DNA from: Gammaproteobacteria bacterium | Lineage (GTDB): Bacteria > Pseudomonadota > Gammaproteobacteria > Enterobacterales > Aeromonadaceae | DNA length: 32,180 nt | Assembly (NCBI GenBank): GCA_018222825.1 | Contig: JAAEZO010000015.1 | Location: 1 to 32,180 of the forward strand | Reading direction: 5' to 3' | Part shown: one piece after another, positions 15,690 through 24,247 of the stretch | How the letters are laid out: each line of letters starts with the position of its first letter | Numbering within the stretch: position 1 is the stretch's first letter | Position numbers and translations under genes: made by a program | Notes under the pieces: model-generated | What the model saw: only the letters and a program-made list of their open reading frames with translations | Told to the model about the DNA's origin: nothing | The model's database searches: none

Positions 15690-16550
15690 TTACCTCGCCA
15701 CCAGCACATCGCAGGGCAACGTGCTCAAGAAGCTGGTGGCGACACTGCCAATCAACAGCCGGCCAATGCCCTGTCGTCCGTGCGTACCCAACACCAGTAA
15801 ATGCGGGCCATGCTGCTCCACCGCATTCGTCAGGCAATCCTGTACGCCGCCGGTCATGATATCGGGCCGGATCCGGCTCTGATCTTCCTCGGCCAGAAAA
15901 TGCGCCATCTCGGTTTTGATTTCCTTGCGAATACGCTCCTGCTGCAGTCCGATCATGTCATCCAGATCCTGCTGGTCGTGGTGCACGAAGCCGGAAAAAG
16001 GGGGAGCGAATACATGCACCAGCCGAATCTTCGCCTGCGGTGCCAGCCACAAGGCCGCCTGCAACGCATGGTGTGAACTGCGAGAAAAATCGGTTGCCGC
16101 CAGCACATGCTCATAGCGCTCGGTAGCGTCGGTACTGACCATCAGCAAGGGAATGTCGCAGTGGCGCAACAGTCGTTCTGCGGTGGTGCCCACAAAGAGA
16201 TCCCGTAGCGGCTCGATATGATGCCGCCCCACAATCAGCAAATCGGCCTTCAGCTCCTCGACCTTTTTACCCAGGGTCTGATAAGGCTTGCCCAGCAACA
16301 CATGACAGCCTCCGCGCGCCTTGACCTCGTCGGGGACCAGCTCAAAAAAGCCCTCAAGGGCCAATTCTGCAGCCTGTTTCAGTCGGTGGCGTACCGAGAT
16401 TTCCACCATGGGTTCATAGAGAGTGAGCGTATCGTCCACCACATGCACCAGATGCAGGCTGGCCTTGAGGCGAACGGCAAGTTCGACCGCCCTCTTGACC
16501 ACCAGCAGGGACTCCTGTTCCAGATCGATAGCAGCAAGCAGCGTTTTCAT
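15690..16550 (-). CDS. Tandem-domain universal stress protein (UspE-like)
   Basis: This is the third Usp of the window, 286 aa, with two UspA domains split near residue 145. It is not a close copy of the sulP-linked pair. The first half has a glycine loop 'GRHHIEPLRDLFVGTTAERL' and the second 'GTHGRQGIGRLLIGSVA', both consistent with ATP binding. The N-terminus 'MKTLLAAIDLEQESLLVVKRAVELA' is a standard Usp strand-helix. AAGGA lies about 8 bases before the ATG at 16550. It is transcribed alone, divergent from ybjN. E. coli UspE is 316 aa, so the gene symbol is not assigned. Confidence 0.92.
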   Translation of the reverse strand: MKTLLAAIDLEQESLLVVKRAVELAVRLKASLHLVHVVDDTLTLYEPMVEISVRHRLKQAAELALEGFFELVPDEVKARGGCHVLLGKPYQTLGKKVEELKADLLIVGRHHIEPLRDLFVGTTAERLLRHCDIPLLMVSTDATERYEHVLAATDFSRSSHHALQAALWLAPQAKIRLVHVFAPPFSGFVHHDQQDLDDMIGLQQERIRKEIKTEMAHFLAEEDQSRIRPDIMTGGVQDCLTNAVEQHGPHLLVLGTHGRQGIGRLLIGSVATSFLSTLPCDVLVAR

Positions 16551-16662
16551 CTCGACTTTCCTTGTAGCAGTAACGAAGGGAGGACCGGAGCCATCCCATC
16601 ATGGACATATAATGAGCATTCCCGCTTTTACCTGCAAAATCAAATGAAAGCAGCGCTTTAAT

Positions 16663-16697
16663 AGCCGGACCACCCGCGGTGACCGGCTTTTGATTTT
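16663..16697 (+). terminator. Orphan terminator-like hairpin upstream of ybjN
   Basis: AGCCGG and CCGGCT (with an inner CACC/GGTG pairing) form a GC-rich hairpin followed by TTTTGATTTT on the plus strand. No plus-strand gene lies immediately upstream; the divergent usp starts at 16550. A perfect TATAAT at 16608-16613 precedes it, though without a clear -35. It could end a small RNA or be part of the ybjN leader. Confidence 0.4.
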
Positions 16698-16757
16698 CCT
16701 CATCCGGCCTTTGGTTTACACTAGCGGCCCTTCAAGCCCCATTTTTCAGGAATCTCA

Positions 16758-17207
16758 GTGTTAACAGCAGAAATCGCCATGCGCTGGCTAACCGCCGGTT
16801 ACATCGACCACTACATCTGTGAAAACTGTCACGGCATCCACCTTTCCGAGTTGCAGGGGCAGGACGGTGTACTGGAAAGCCGCCTGTTCGTGGAACATGA
16901 AGACGCCATTCTCACCACCGAAATAGAGGTGCGCCCCACCGCCCTGTTGTCACTGGTGGCCGATCTGGGCCGACTGAACATGAACTACCCCAGCCTCAAG
17001 GTGTTTGTCGATATCGTTGACGACAACCTGCCCCGCCTGATCGTGGCCGACTACCTGCACACCCAGGCCGGCATGGATCAGCCGCAGTTTCTGTGGATAG
17101 TGCAGCAAACCATGATGGCAACCCAGCAGCTGCTGCTCGAAATCGGTGAACTCGGCTTTTTGATGCAGGACGACGAACCGCAGAAAACCCCCTCGGCTGT
17201 GCATTAA
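16758..17207 (+). CDS. ybjN: YbjN family protein
   Basis: The 149-aa cytosolic protein matches YbjN. It has the N-terminal CxxC-containing 'YICENCHGIHLSELQGQDGV', 'EVRPTALLSLVADLGRLN', 'KVFVDIVDDNLPRLIVADYL' and 'FLWIVQQTMMATQQLLLEI', all in the same order as the 158-aa E. coli protein. YbjN resembles a secretion-chaperone fold and overexpression in E. coli affects motility and stress responses, but no direct activity is proven. Translation starts at GTG 16758, with AGGA 7 bases upstream. The two cysteines of CENC are conserved, suggesting metal binding or redox function, which is inference. Confidence 0.92.
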   Translation: MLTAEIAMRWLTAGYIDHYICENCHGIHLSELQGQDGVLESRLFVEHEDAILTTEIEVRPTALLSLVADLGRLNMNYPSLKVFVDIVDDNLPRLIVADYLHTQAGMDQPQFLWIVQQTMMATQQLLLEIGELGFLMQDDEPQKTPSAVH

Positions 17208-17260
17208 GCCCGCAACTTGTTCAGGGTTCAGCCAGTCACACGTTTTTTTACGAAAAAGCC

Positions 17261-17297
17261 TTGAACAAGCACCGGCAAGTCGTTAGATTACGCCCCG
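17261..17297 (+). promoter_or_regulatory. tRNA-Ser promoter with GC-rich discriminator
   Basis: TTGAAC and TAGATT are spaced by 17 bases and followed by CGCCCCG at the discriminator. A GC-rich discriminator is the hallmark of stable-RNA promoters under stringent (ppGpp/DksA) control. The tRNA begins about 50 bases downstream. Confidence 0.7.
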
Positions 17298-17347
17298 TTC
17301 CCAAGCGGGGCCGGTCAGGCAAGACCGTAACCAAATGCTGACAATCT

Positions 17348-17435
17348 GGTGAGGTGTCCGAGTGGCTTAAGGAGCACGCCTGGAAAGCGTGTATACGGCA
17401 ACGTATCGAGAGTTCGAATCTCTCCCTCACCGCCA
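17348..17435 (+). tRNA. tRNA-Ser (anticodon GGA)
   Basis: The 88-nt gene folds as a class II tRNA. The acceptor stem is GGTGAGG/CCTCACC, the anticodon loop CTGGAAA sits in a CACGC/GCGTG stem, the variable arm is long (TATACG...CGTATC), and the T arm is GAGAG-TTCGAAT-CTCTC. The CCA end is encoded (17433-17435). GGA reads UCC and UCU serine codons. Confidence 0.97.
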
Positions 17436-17440
17436 CATTA

Positions 17441-17471
17441 AAACCCCGAGCAGCAATGCTCGGGGTTTTTT
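17441..17471 (+). terminator. Intrinsic terminator of tRNA-Ser
   Basis: AAACCCCGAGCA and TGCTCGGGGTTT pair perfectly around GCAA, followed by a run of T. It begins 6 bases after the tRNA CCA. Confidence 0.96.
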
Positions 17472-17622
17472 CATGCCCGAAAGCAAATGTCTTCGCCCCC
17501 TTTGGGCAATCGAATGACAAGCTCGTCCTCGAACAGTACTCTCGTTCTTCACATGCAGTTTTTCTTTCTGGCTACCCGAGTCGTAATGGGTGTACATAGG
17601 CGCTCCTGATGGAGGGTTCGAC

Positions 17623-18261
17623 GTGAATGCAGTTGTACGGCTTGAACATGATTTTACCGCGATAGTGGATGCCATTGCCGGCCCCGGTATCGGTATTTTT
17701 CCCGACTTTATCGATGCCGATATGGTCGCCGCCCTGCGCCACGATCTGGCAACCCTCCCCCCCTGGGAATTGACCCCCGCCGCTATCGGACGGGCGCGGC
17801 TGCAACAGACCAATGAGCAAATCCGCACTGACAAGACTCGCTGGCTGGAAGGTGACACCCCGATACAGCGCGGCTACCAGGCACAGATGGCCGACCTGCA
17901 GCTGCAACTGAACCGCCAGCTGTTCATGGGGCTGAAAGACTACGAATGTCACTATGCGCTTTATCAGACCGGCGACTTTTACAAAAAGCACCTGGATGCC
18001 TTTCGAGGCCGGGGCAACCGCCGGTTGACCACTGTGCTGTATCTCAACGACGACTGGCAAGCGGGTGATGGCGGCGAGTTACTGGTTTATGCCGCACGCG
18101 GAAAAACCGTCACCCACCGGGTATTACCCCAAGCCGGCACCCTGGTGTGCTTTCTGTCGGAAGACTTTCCGCACGAGGTGTTGCCGGCCAGGCGGGACAG
18201 GCTGAGCATTGCCGGCTGGTTTCGTATCGACGATCCGGTCGCCCCGGCCATTCAGCTGTAG
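17623..18261 (+). CDS. 2-oxoglutarate/Fe(II)-dependent prolyl-hydroxylase-like oxygenase
   Basis: The 212-aa product is a soluble double-stranded beta-helix oxygenase of the SM-20/EGLN-like type. Metal ligands are visible as HLD (in 'FYKKHLDAFRG', about residue 131) and the distal His in 'DFPHEVLPA'; the Arg of 'RDRLSIAGWF' would bind 2-oxoglutarate. It also has the usual 'RRLTTVLYLNDDW' and 'GGELLVY' strands. Pseudomonas relatives of this size (PPHD) hydroxylate a proline in EF-Tu; the same target here is plausible but unproven. GTG 17623 is chosen because GGAGGG lies six bases upstream, which the earlier GTG (17590) lacks. It lies alone between the tRNA terminator and the asnB promoter. Confidence 0.88.
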   Translation: MNAVVRLEHDFTAIVDAIAGPGIGIFPDFIDADMVAALRHDLATLPPWELTPAAIGRARLQQTNEQIRTDKTRWLEGDTPIQRGYQAQMADLQLQLNRQLFMGLKDYECHYALYQTGDFYKKHLDAFRGRGNRRLTTVLYLNDDWQAGDGGELLVYAARGKTVTHRVLPQAGTLVCFLSEDFPHEVLPARRDRLSIAGWFRIDDPVAPAIQL

Positions 18262-18279
18262 TCGACACCATTATATAAT
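18251..18279 (+). promoter_or_regulatory. Candidate asnB promoter
   Basis: A perfect TATAAT at 18274-18279 lies 17 bases after TTCAGC (weak -35) that is inside the end of the oxygenase gene. The start site would fall near 18286, inside the adjoining palindrome. The leader would be about 165 nt. Confidence 0.5.
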
Positions 18280-18310
18280 CATCAAAATATTGCGCGATAT
18301 TTTAATGATT
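18277..18310. repeat. AT-rich palindrome overlapping the asnB start site
   Basis: AATCATCAAAATAT (18277-18290) and ATATTTTAATGATT (18297-18310) are inverted with 13 of 14 matches around TGCGCG. It overlaps the -10 and predicted start site, the position of a repressor operator. The regulator is unknown; AsnC/Lrp-type control is one guess. Confidence 0.65.
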
Positions 18311-18314
18311 TAAA

Positions 18315-18362
18315 AAATAAAGCCCCTTTAAATATCGATCAGCATTCAAGATGGCTTTATTT
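18315..18362 (+). other. Leader stem (10 bp) upstream of asnB
   Basis: AAATAAAGCC at 18315-18324 and GGCTTTATTT at 18353-18362 are perfectly complementary with a 28-nt loop. In the asnB transcript this would form a large stem-loop about 90 bases before the start codon. In the other view it could end transcription of the upstream oxygenase gene. Confidence 0.5.
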
Positions 18363-18451
18363 ATCACATTTCAATATTTTTACTTTTCATCCGAGTGTCA
18401 CTCTGCCAACCTGAGTTCATTCTCTTGGAGCAAGACATTAAGGACGATCAC

Positions 18452-20116
18452 ATGTGTTCTATCTTCGGTATTCTCGAACTCAAATCCGACGCCGCCGCCC
18501 TGCGCGGCCGGGCGCTGGAACTGTCCAAACTGTTGCGTCACCGCGGCCCGGACTGGTCTGGCGTGTACAGCAGCGACAACGCTATTCTGGTACATGAGCG
18601 ACTGGCCATCGTCGGCCTCGACAGCGGCGCCCAGCCGCTGCTGAACCCGGCCAAGACCCACGCCTTGGCGGTAAACGGCGAGATCTACAACCACAAGGAG
18701 CTGGAAGCCGCGCTGACCAGTGACTTCGAGTTTCAGACCCAGTCCGACTGCGAAATCATCCTGGCGCTGTACAAGGAAAAGGGGCCCGAGTTTCTCGACG
18801 ATCTCAACGGCATTTTCGCCTTCGTACTCTACGATGAGGAGCAGGACACCTACCTGATTGGTCGAGATCACATGGGCATTATTCCGCTCTACACCGGTCA
18901 CGACGAACAGGGCAACTTCTATGTGGCCTCCGAGATGAAGGCGCTCACGCCGGTGTGCAAGAGCATCAAGGAGTTTCCCCCCGGCCACCTGCTGTACAGC
19001 AAGGAAGGTCAGCTGCGCCGCTATTATCAACGCGACTGGGAACAGTATGCGGCGGTCAAGGACAATAGCTCCAGCGTGAGCGAGCTGCGCGAGGCACTGA
19101 TGGCGGCGGTCAAACGCCAGCTGATGTGCGACGTGCCCTATGGTGTGCTGCTGTCCGGTGGCCTGGACTCGTCGGTGATCTCCGCCATCGCCAAGATTTA
19201 TGCGGATCGCCGGGTAGAAGACGGCGACAACAGCGAGGCCTGGTGGCCCCGGCTGCACTCCTTTGCCGTCGGCCTGGAAGGCGCACCGGATCTGATTGCC
19301 GCCCGCAAGGTAGCCGATCACCTGGGTACCGTGCATCACGAGCTGCACTACACAGTACAGGAAGGGCTCGACGCCCTGCGCGAGGTGATCTATCACCTGG
19401 AAACCTACGACGTCACCACCATTCGCGCCTCGACCCCCATGTATCTGATGGCGCGGCGCATCAAGGCCATGGGCATCAAGATGGTGCTGTCCGGCGAAGG
19501 CTCGGACGAGCTGTTCGGCGGCTACCTGTATTTTCACAAGGCGCCGAATGCCAGGGAATTCCACGAAGAAACCGTGCGCAAGCTACAGGCGCTGCACCAG
19601 TTCGACTGCCTGCGTGCCAACAAGTCGATGGCCGCCTGGGGGGTGGAAGCCCGGGTGCCCTTCCTCGACAAGGAATTCATGGACGTGGCCATGCGCCTGA
19701 ACCCGGCCGACAAGATGTGCGGCAACGGCAAGATGGAAAAACACATACTGCGCGAAGCCTTCAGCGACCTGCTGCCCGATGAAGTGGTCTGGCGTCAGAA
19801 AGAACAGTTCTCAGATGGTGTCGGCTACTCCTGGATAGACAGCCTGAAAGAAATGGTGGACACAGAGGTGACCGATCAGATGATGGCGGCGGCGGCATTC
19901 CGGTTTCCGCTCAACACCCCCACCAACAAGGAAGCCTATTATTACCGGGCCATCTTTGAAGGCCACTTCCCGCAGGAGTCCGCCGCCCACTGCGTGCCCT
20001 GCGGTCCGTCGGTGGCCTGCTCCACCCCCACCGCGCTGGAGTGGGACGAGCAATGGAAAAACATGGCCGATCCGTCCGGCCGGGCGATAAAAGGCGTTCA
20101 TACCCAGTCTTACTGA
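18452..20116 (+). CDS. asnB: Asparagine synthase B (glutamine-hydrolysing)
   Basis: AsnB makes asparagine from aspartate, ATP and glutamine. The 554-aa product is the same length as E. coli AsnB. Met is followed by Cys2 (MCSIFGILELK), the amidotransferase nucleophile, so the start at 18452 is certain; AAGGA lies 8 bases upstream. The glutaminase domain covers about 1-205 ('LLRHRGPDWSG', 'LAVNGEIYNHKELE'). The synthetase domain has the PPi loop 'LLSGGLDSSVISAIAK' (about 234) and 'LSGEGSDELFGGYLYFH' (about 347). The C-terminus 'MADPSGRAIKGVHTQSY' is typical. It is a single-gene unit with a structured leader and its own terminator. Confidence 0.98.
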   Translation: MCSIFGILELKSDAAALRGRALELSKLLRHRGPDWSGVYSSDNAILVHERLAIVGLDSGAQPLLNPAKTHALAVNGEIYNHKELEAALTSDFEFQTQSDCEIILALYKEKGPEFLDDLNGIFAFVLYDEEQDTYLIGRDHMGIIPLYTGHDEQGNFYVASEMKALTPVCKSIKEFPPGHLLYSKEGQLRRYYQRDWEQYAAVKDNSSSVSELREALMAAVKRQLMCDVPYGVLLSGGLDSSVISAIAKIYADRRVEDGDNSEAWWPRLHSFAVGLEGAPDLIAARKVADHLGTVHHELHYTVQEGLDALREVIYHLETYDVTTIRASTPMYLMARRIKAMGIKMVLSGEGSDELFGGYLYFHKAPNAREFHEETVRKLQALHQFDCLRANKSMAAWGVEARVPFLDKEFMDVAMRLNPADKMCGNGKMEKHILREAFSDLLPDEVVWRQKEQFSDGVGYSWIDSLKEMVDTEVTDQMMAAAAFRFPLNTPTNKEAYYYRAIFEGHFPQESAAHCVPCGPSVACSTPTALEWDEQWKNMADPSGRAIKGVHTQSY

Positions 20117-20133
20117 GCCACATCAGCTCACCA

Positions 20134-20174
20134 CAGCGGACGGCGCCTGTCAGGGCGCCACCCGCTGTTTTTTT
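20134..20174 (+). terminator. Intrinsic terminator of asnB
   Basis: CAGCGGaCGGCGCC and GGCGCCaCCCGCTG form a long GC hairpin followed by a run of seven T. It starts 18 bases after the asnB stop. Confidence 0.95.
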
Positions 20175-20283
20175 GAGTACAAAACACAGATTCATTCATA
20201 TCCTTATCATTGTTCATCGCGCAGTTCTGTTACTGCCCCCGACTATGCTAATGTAACCGCAAACCTGTTCAGACCGAGTTAGC

Positions 20284-22836
20284 GTGATCCCCTTCGATTC
20301 CAGCACCCCAGACCTGCCCGTTGAACGCCTGATGCACAGTGGCCTGCTTAGCTGCAGCCCGGATACCCCGGTACATGAAGCCGCAGAGCGCATGGCCAGC
20401 CGCCGATGCAGTTCCGTGCTGATCATGGATCACGGTGTGGCCGTGGGGATCTGGACCGAACATGACAGCCTGCGACTCGACTTCAACGCCCCGGACTCGC
20501 TGCGCATTCCCATCAAGGATGTCATGAGCAGCCCGGTAAGCAGCCTGTACCTGAACACCCCCGTGTCGGAGGTAGCCCGACGCTTTCACGAAGAGCAACG
20601 GCGACATTTTCTGGTGGTGGACGATAACGACCAGCCACAGGGTATCGTGTCCCAGACCGACATCGCGCTGAAACAGGGCATGGAACTGTACCTCAGCCTG
20701 CGCCAGGTGCACGAGGCGATGGACAGCCAGCCGCTGGTGCTGCCGGGCACCATCACCCTAGGTCAGACCGCGCCGCTGATGCTGGCACAAAAGCAGGATG
20801 CCGCCGTGGTCGACTGTGGTGGCGGAGAATTCGGCATTATTACCGAGCGTGACATGGTGCGTTTTGCCGCTCGCCACCCGGGCGACACGCCGCTGAGCAA
20901 GCTCGCCAGCCGCCCGCTGTTGAGCATAGCCCCCGATGACTCGCTGCTGCGGGCCAGAGACATGCTGATCGACCATCGGCTGCGCCACCTGGCGGTACAA
21001 AACAAGCACAATCCATCACACGTCGTCGGCCTGCTCGGCTTTCGTCATATTCTGGAAGGCGCCGAGCAGGATTATCGGCTGGAGTTGAAGCAGGCACTGA
21101 GCCAGCGCGATCAGGCCCTGAGCCGCTCCAGCCTCAACCTGCAACTGGCCGAACGGGTGATAGACGCATCGCTCGAAGGCGTGGTGATCACCGATGCCCG
21201 GGGCAACATCGAGTTCGTTAATCCGGCCTTTATCCATACCACCGGTTACACACTGGAAGAAGTACTGGGTAAAACGCCTGCCGTCTTGTCTTCCGGCCGT
21301 CACGATGCGGCCTTCTACGACGTGATGTGGAAAACACTGCAACAGAAAGGCTACTGGCGCGGCGAGATCTGGAATCGGCGCAAGAGCGGCCAGCTTTATC
21401 TCGAATTGCTGACCATCACCGCCATTCATGATGCCGACGGCAACACCAGTAATTACGCGGCCCTGTTCAGCGACATCACCCATATTCGGGAAAACGAAGA
21501 TCAGATCCGCCAGCTCGCCTATTACGATGCCCTGACCAAGCTGCCCAACCGTCGTTTGCTCGAAGACCGGCTGGAACTGGCCATCCGCCATGCCAATCGT
21601 CACAAACAACGGCTGGCGGTGCTGTTTCTCGACCTCGATCACTTCAAACGAGTCAACGACAGCCTGGGGCATGCCGCCGGCGACGAGCTGCTGCTCGATG
21701 TGTCACGACGCATGAACGCCCGACTGAGGGAAGACGACACCCTGGCCCGGCTGGGTGGGGATGAGTTTATTGTCCTGCTGCCGGACCTGAGTGAACCGGA
21801 TGAAGTGACTCGCATCGCCCGCCGCCTGATCGACGCCATTGCCGAGCCGTTTCGAATCAAGAATCAGACCTTTCGTATCGGCTGCAGCCTGGGGATCAGC
21901 CTCTACCCGGACGATGCCGCCAATGCCGAGCAGCTGTTGCACCATGCCGATTCCGCCATGTACCGGGCCAAGCAGGAAGGTCGCAACACCTTTCGACTGT
22001 ACAGCAACCACATGGACATTCGCGAACATCGCTGGCTGGAGATGGAAACGGCGCTGCGTAATGCCATCGACAACGGCGAAGGACTGAGCCTGCACTATCA
22101 ACCCCTGGTCGATCGGGACAGCCGACGGCTTTGCAGCCTGGAAGCGCTGGCCCGCTGGCATCACCCGGAGTTTGGCCAGGTCTCTCCCGGCGACTTTATC
22201 CCCCTGGCCGAGCGCTCCGGGCTGATACTGCCGTTGAGCCGCAACCTGATGCGACAGGTTGCCGCCCAGTTGCGTGCCTGGCTCGATGCGGGGTTAACGC
22301 CGGTGCCGGTGGCCGTCAATCTGTCGGCCCAGCAGTTCTGGCAACAGGATCTGATTGAACAAATCCGGGCCCTCTATGATGAATATCAACTGCCACCGGG
22401 TCTGATCAGCTTTGAGCTGACCGAAAGCATGCTGCTCGACAAACAGCAACAGGCGGTACGGGTGTTACATCAGCTGCGTCAACTGGGTTGTCGGGTGGCG
22501 ATGGACGACTTCGGCACCGGCTATTCTTCCCTCAGCTATTTGCACCAGCTGCCGATCACCACCCTCAAGATTGACAGATCCTTTATTCAGCAACTGGGTG
22601 AAAACCAGGGCAGCGAAACCATACTCGCCGCCATTACCGGCATGGCCCAGGGGCTGAAGCTGAGGGTGGTGGCCGAAGGAGTGGAAACCGAGGCCCAGCT
22701 GAACACCCTGCGCCAGTATCACGTCAACCTTATCCAGGGCTACCTGACCGGCCGGCCGGTACCGGCCGAACAGATCACCGAACACTATCTGGCCGTGGTG
22801 CGCGAATCATGCACTCATACCGCCTTGTATGAATGA
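20284..22836 (+). CDS. CBS-PAS-GGDEF-EAL cyclic-di-GMP signalling protein
   Basis: The 850-aa protein has no transmembrane segment and should be cytosolic. It begins with four CBS repeats (about 10-65, 75-130, 140-195, 204-260), a fold that often binds adenine nucleotides. A helical linker, a PAS domain (about 285-395), a GGDEF domain and an EAL domain (about 600-835) follow. The cyclase is intact: 'LARLGGDEFIVLLPD' at about 488, with the inhibitory I-site RxxD (REDD) five residues before GGDEF. The phosphodiesterase also looks intact: EAL in 'SLEALARW', 'VNLSAQQ', 'FELTES', 'MDDFGTGYSS', 'LKIDRSFI' and 'AEGVET'. Start is a GTG with a weak ribosome site, the first available after an in-frame stop. 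It may be cotranscribed with the ABC1 gene 50 bp downstream. Confidence 0.95.
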   Translation: MIPFDSSTPDLPVERLMHSGLLSCSPDTPVHEAAERMASRRCSSVLIMDHGVAVGIWTEHDSLRLDFNAPDSLRIPIKDVMSSPVSSLYLNTPVSEVARRFHEEQRRHFLVVDDNDQPQGIVSQTDIALKQGMELYLSLRQVHEAMDSQPLVLPGTITLGQTAPLMLAQKQDAAVVDCGGGEFGIITERDMVRFAARHPGDTPLSKLASRPLLSIAPDDSLLRARDMLIDHRLRHLAVQNKHNPSHVVGLLGFRHILEGAEQDYRLELKQALSQRDQALSRSSLNLQLAERVIDASLEGVVITDARGNIEFVNPAFIHTTGYTLEEVLGKTPAVLSSGRHDAAFYDVMWKTLQQKGYWRGEIWNRRKSGQLYLELLTITAIHDADGNTSNYAALFSDITHIRENEDQIRQLAYYDALTKLPNRRLLEDRLELAIRHANRHKQRLAVLFLDLDHFKRVNDSLGHAAGDELLLDVSRRMNARLREDDTLARLGGDEFIVLLPDLSEPDEVTRIARRLIDAIAEPFRIKNQTFRIGCSLGISLYPDDAANAEQLLHHADSAMYRAKQEGRNTFRLYSNHMDIREHRWLEMETALRNAIDNGEGLSLHYQPLVDRDSRRLCSLEALARWHHPEFGQVSPGDFIPLAERSGLILPLSRNLMRQVAAQLRAWLDAGLTPVPVAVNLSAQQFWQQDLIEQIRALYDEYQLPPGLISFELTESMLLDKQQQAVRVLHQLRQLGCRVAMDDFGTGYSSLSYLHQLPITTLKIDRSFIQQLGENQGSETILAAITGMAQGLKLRVVAEGVETEAQLNTLRQYHVNLIQGYLTGRPVPAEQITEHYLAVVRESCTHTALYE

Positions 22837-22886
22837 AGAAGGGAGTTATCGAGGTCTGTTAGCCAAACCACCACACAGGAAGGCCG

Positions 22887-24215
22887 ATGACCACCGACAA
22901 CAAGAAAGGATCCGCAGTAAAGCAGCACCGATTTTCGCGCATGGCCAGTCTGGCTTCGCTTGCCACTCGGGTGGCCGGGGGCATGCTGACCGAAGGTGCA
23001 CGCCAGCTGGCGCAGGGTAACCGCCCCCGAGCGAAAGACCTGCTGTTGACGCCGGATAATGCCCGGCGCATTGCCGGACAACTGGCGCAATTGCGCGGGG
23101 CGGCGATGAAAGTCGGTCAGTTGCTGTCGATGGATGCCGGCGATTTACTGCCGCCGGAGCTTTCCGCCATACTGGCCCGCCTGCGTTCCGATGCCAGCCC
23201 CATGCCGCCACGCCAGCTGGTGCAGGTGCTGGAGCAGGAATTGGGCCCGGACTGGCAACAACATTTCGCGCAATTCGGCTTTAACGCCATGGCCGCCGCC
23301 TCCATCGGTCAGGTACATCAGGCCCACGCCGATGATGGCCGCCCGCTGGCGGTAAAAATCCAGTATCCGGGCATCAATGCCAGCATCGACAGCGATGTGG
23401 ACAACGTGGTGACCCTGCTCAATATCAGCGGCCTGATCCCCGCCTCGGTGGATTATCGCGAACTGCTGATCGAAGCCAAGCGCCAGCTGCACGCCGAAGC
23501 CGACTATGAGCTGGAAGCCCGCCAGCTCGGCACCTTTGCCAGTCTGCTGGCAGACGATAACGACTTTGCCTTGCCGCAGGTCGACGCGACGCTCAGCACC
23601 CCGCGACTGCTGACCATGAGCTACATGGAAGGCTGCCCCATCGAGCAACTGGAAACACATCCGCAGGAGGTGCGCGACCGCGCCGTCGGCCTGTTGTTCG
23701 CACTCCTGTTTCGGGAACTGTTTGAATTTCGTCTGGTACAGACCGATCCCAATTTTGCCAACTATCTCTATCAGCCGAACGGCGGCCGCCTGGTGCTGCT
23801 CGACTTCGGCGCCACCCGCGCCTACCCCGCCACCATCAGCGAAGGCTACCGCCAGCTGTTTGCCGCCGCCTTGCAGCAAGACACCGCCGGTATCGAGCAG
23901 GCGTTGACCCAAATCGGCTTTTTCAGCCGGGATATTATTCCTGCCCAGCGCCAGGCGGTGGTGAACATGGTGCAACTGGCCTGCGAGCCGGTGCGCAACG
24001 ATGCATACTACAACTTTGGCGACAGCGATCTGGCCGGCCGCCTGCGAGACGCCGGCACCCGGCTCAGCATGGAGCAGGACTACTGGCACGCGCCACCGGC
24101 AGACGCACTGTTTCTGCATCGCAAGATTGGCGGCCTCTACCTGCTCGCCACCCGGCTCAAGGCCAACATCAACCTGCACCAGCTGTTGCAGCCCCACCTG
24201 GAGTCTCGTACCTAG
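22887..24215 (+). CDS. ABC1/UbiB-like atypical kinase (AarF family)
   Basis: The 442-aa protein is an ABC1-type protein kinase-like ATPase related to UbiB and COQ8. Motifs seen: 'LRGAAMKVGQLLSMD' with KxGQ (K75-Q78), the alanine-rich loop 'AAASIGQVHQA', the VAIK-like 'LAVKIQYPGI', the catalytic 'QTDPNFANYL' and the DFG in 'LLDFGATRAY'. These replace the normal glycine loop and are diagnostic. UbiB itself is about 546 aa with C-terminal membrane helices, which this lacks, so it is a UbiB-like paralogue rather than ubiB. AGGAAGG precedes the ATG. The role is probably in lipid or quinone metabolism, an inference from the family. Confidence 0.93.
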   Translation: MTTDNKKGSAVKQHRFSRMASLASLATRVAGGMLTEGARQLAQGNRPRAKDLLLTPDNARRIAGQLAQLRGAAMKVGQLLSMDAGDLLPPELSAILARLRSDASPMPPRQLVQVLEQELGPDWQQHFAQFGFNAMAAASIGQVHQAHADDGRPLAVKIQYPGINASIDSDVDNVVTLLNISGLIPASVDYRELLIEAKRQLHAEADYELEARQLGTFASLLADDNDFALPQVDATLSTPRLLTMSYMEGCPIEQLETHPQEVRDRAVGLLFALLFRELFEFRLVQTDPNFANYLYQPNGGRLVLLDFGATRAYPATISEGYRQLFAAALQQDTAGIEQALTQIGFFSRDIIPAQRQAVVNMVQLACEPVRNDAYYNFGDSDLAGRLRDAGTRLSMEQDYWHAPPADALFLHRKIGGLYLLATRLKANINLHQLLQPHLESRT

Positions 24216-24247
24216 CGGCGGCATCGTTGAACCGGCGGCGCCTTCGG

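Noticed and set aside
17348-17600. tRNA-Ser as an integration site for a mobile element
   Set aside because: No integrase, no direct repeat of the tRNA 3' end and no composition shift are visible downstream.
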